Origin: Pirellulaceae bacterium
GTDB taxonomy: Bacteria > Planctomycetota > Planctomycetia > Pirellulales > Pirellulaceae
Length of the DNA: 38,686 nucleotides
NCBI GenBank assembly: GCA_028289675.1
Contig: JANQOL010000412.1
Span: 1 to 38,686 of the forward strand
Reading direction: 5' to 3'
In this document: positions 38,321-38,686 of the stretch, piece by piece
Layout: each line of letters begins with the position of its first letter
Position numbering within the stretch: position 1 is the first letter of the stretch
Made by a program: the position numbers and the translations under genes
The notes under the pieces: generated by a model
What the model saw: the letters and a program-made list of their open reading frames with translations, nothing else
Databases searched by the model: none
What the model was told of the DNA's origin: nothing

Positions 38321-38686
38321 ATGACACCTGCCAACCGTCGTTGCTTCGTGAAATGGGCGGCCGCCAGTGGCGTGGCGGCCAGTTCTGGCTTGGTGGCGCG
38401 AGCAAAAGAGCAAGCCGCTGAGCATCCTGTAGCCGTGTTTGCCAAACACGTCCAAACGCTGGAATTTGGTGAGTTGGGTAGACGGCTCAAGTCCATCGGC
38501 GTCCAGGGCATTGAAGCTACGTTGCGCAAAGGCGGGCAAATTGAACCCGCGCAGTTGTCGCAGCAGTTGGGGCGGTTGTGCGACGCGCTGGCCAAACATG
38601 ACCAACGCGTGGTGATTGCGGCCAGCGACGTCAACCAGGTGGACGCCCCGTCGGAGGCTTACCTCAAAACGTTGGCCCAACACGAC
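38321..38686 (+). CDS. Tat-exported protein, probably a TIM-barrel (sugar phosphate isomerase-like) protein; truncated at the 3' window edge
   Basis: Open frame from ATG 38321 to the window end, absent from the ORF track because no stop is reached: MTPANRRCFVKWAAASGVAASSGLVARAKEQ..., then LKSIGVQGIEATLRKGGQIEP. Confidence 0.7.
   Translation, partial: MTPANRRCFVKWAAASGVAASSGLVARAKEQAAEHPVAVFAKHVQTLEFGELGRRLKSIGVQGIEATLRKGGQIEPAQLSQQLGRLCDALAKHDQRVVIAASDVNQVDAPSEAYLKTLAQHD

Noticed and set aside
1-38686. tRNA, rRNA, CRISPR array, transposase, integrase or phage genes
   Set aside because: None recognised on either strand; intergenic gaps are short and lack tRNA-like T-arm motifs or regularly spaced repeats.

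Overview
This 38.7 kb chromosomal segment looks like a planctomycete (Pirellulaceae-like). The supporting marks are DUF1501 plus DUF1549/DUF1553 with a planctomycete cytochrome-C domain, many secreted beta-propeller proteins and a zinc-ribbon/TM/propeller giant. I call about 28 genes. Core genes are mutM, the xseB-ispA-dxs-nadK MEP/isoprenoid cluster, an AarF/UbiB kinase, queC, a PA0069-type radical SAM gene and yidD. I see no convincing tRNA, rRNA, CRISPR array, transposase or prophage. The best candidates for something undescribed are: (i) a minus-strand operon at about 19.7-22.9 kb encoding an exported 11-cysteine protein, a LolA-like exported protein with a C-terminal TM tail, a DUF1573 protein and a GT-C-like membrane protein, with the last three linked by 4-nt start/stop overlaps; (ii) a long leader with a near-consensus promoter and a foldable three-way junction ahead of the PQQ-propeller/Rieske pair at about 26.7-26.9 kb; (iii) a 26-bp near-perfect inverted repeat in a convergent intergenic region at 19558-19624; (iv) a DUF255 thioredoxin-like lipoprotein fused to a DsbD-alpha-like domain. 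All functional calls come from reading the sequence and recalling families; no database search or folding program was run.
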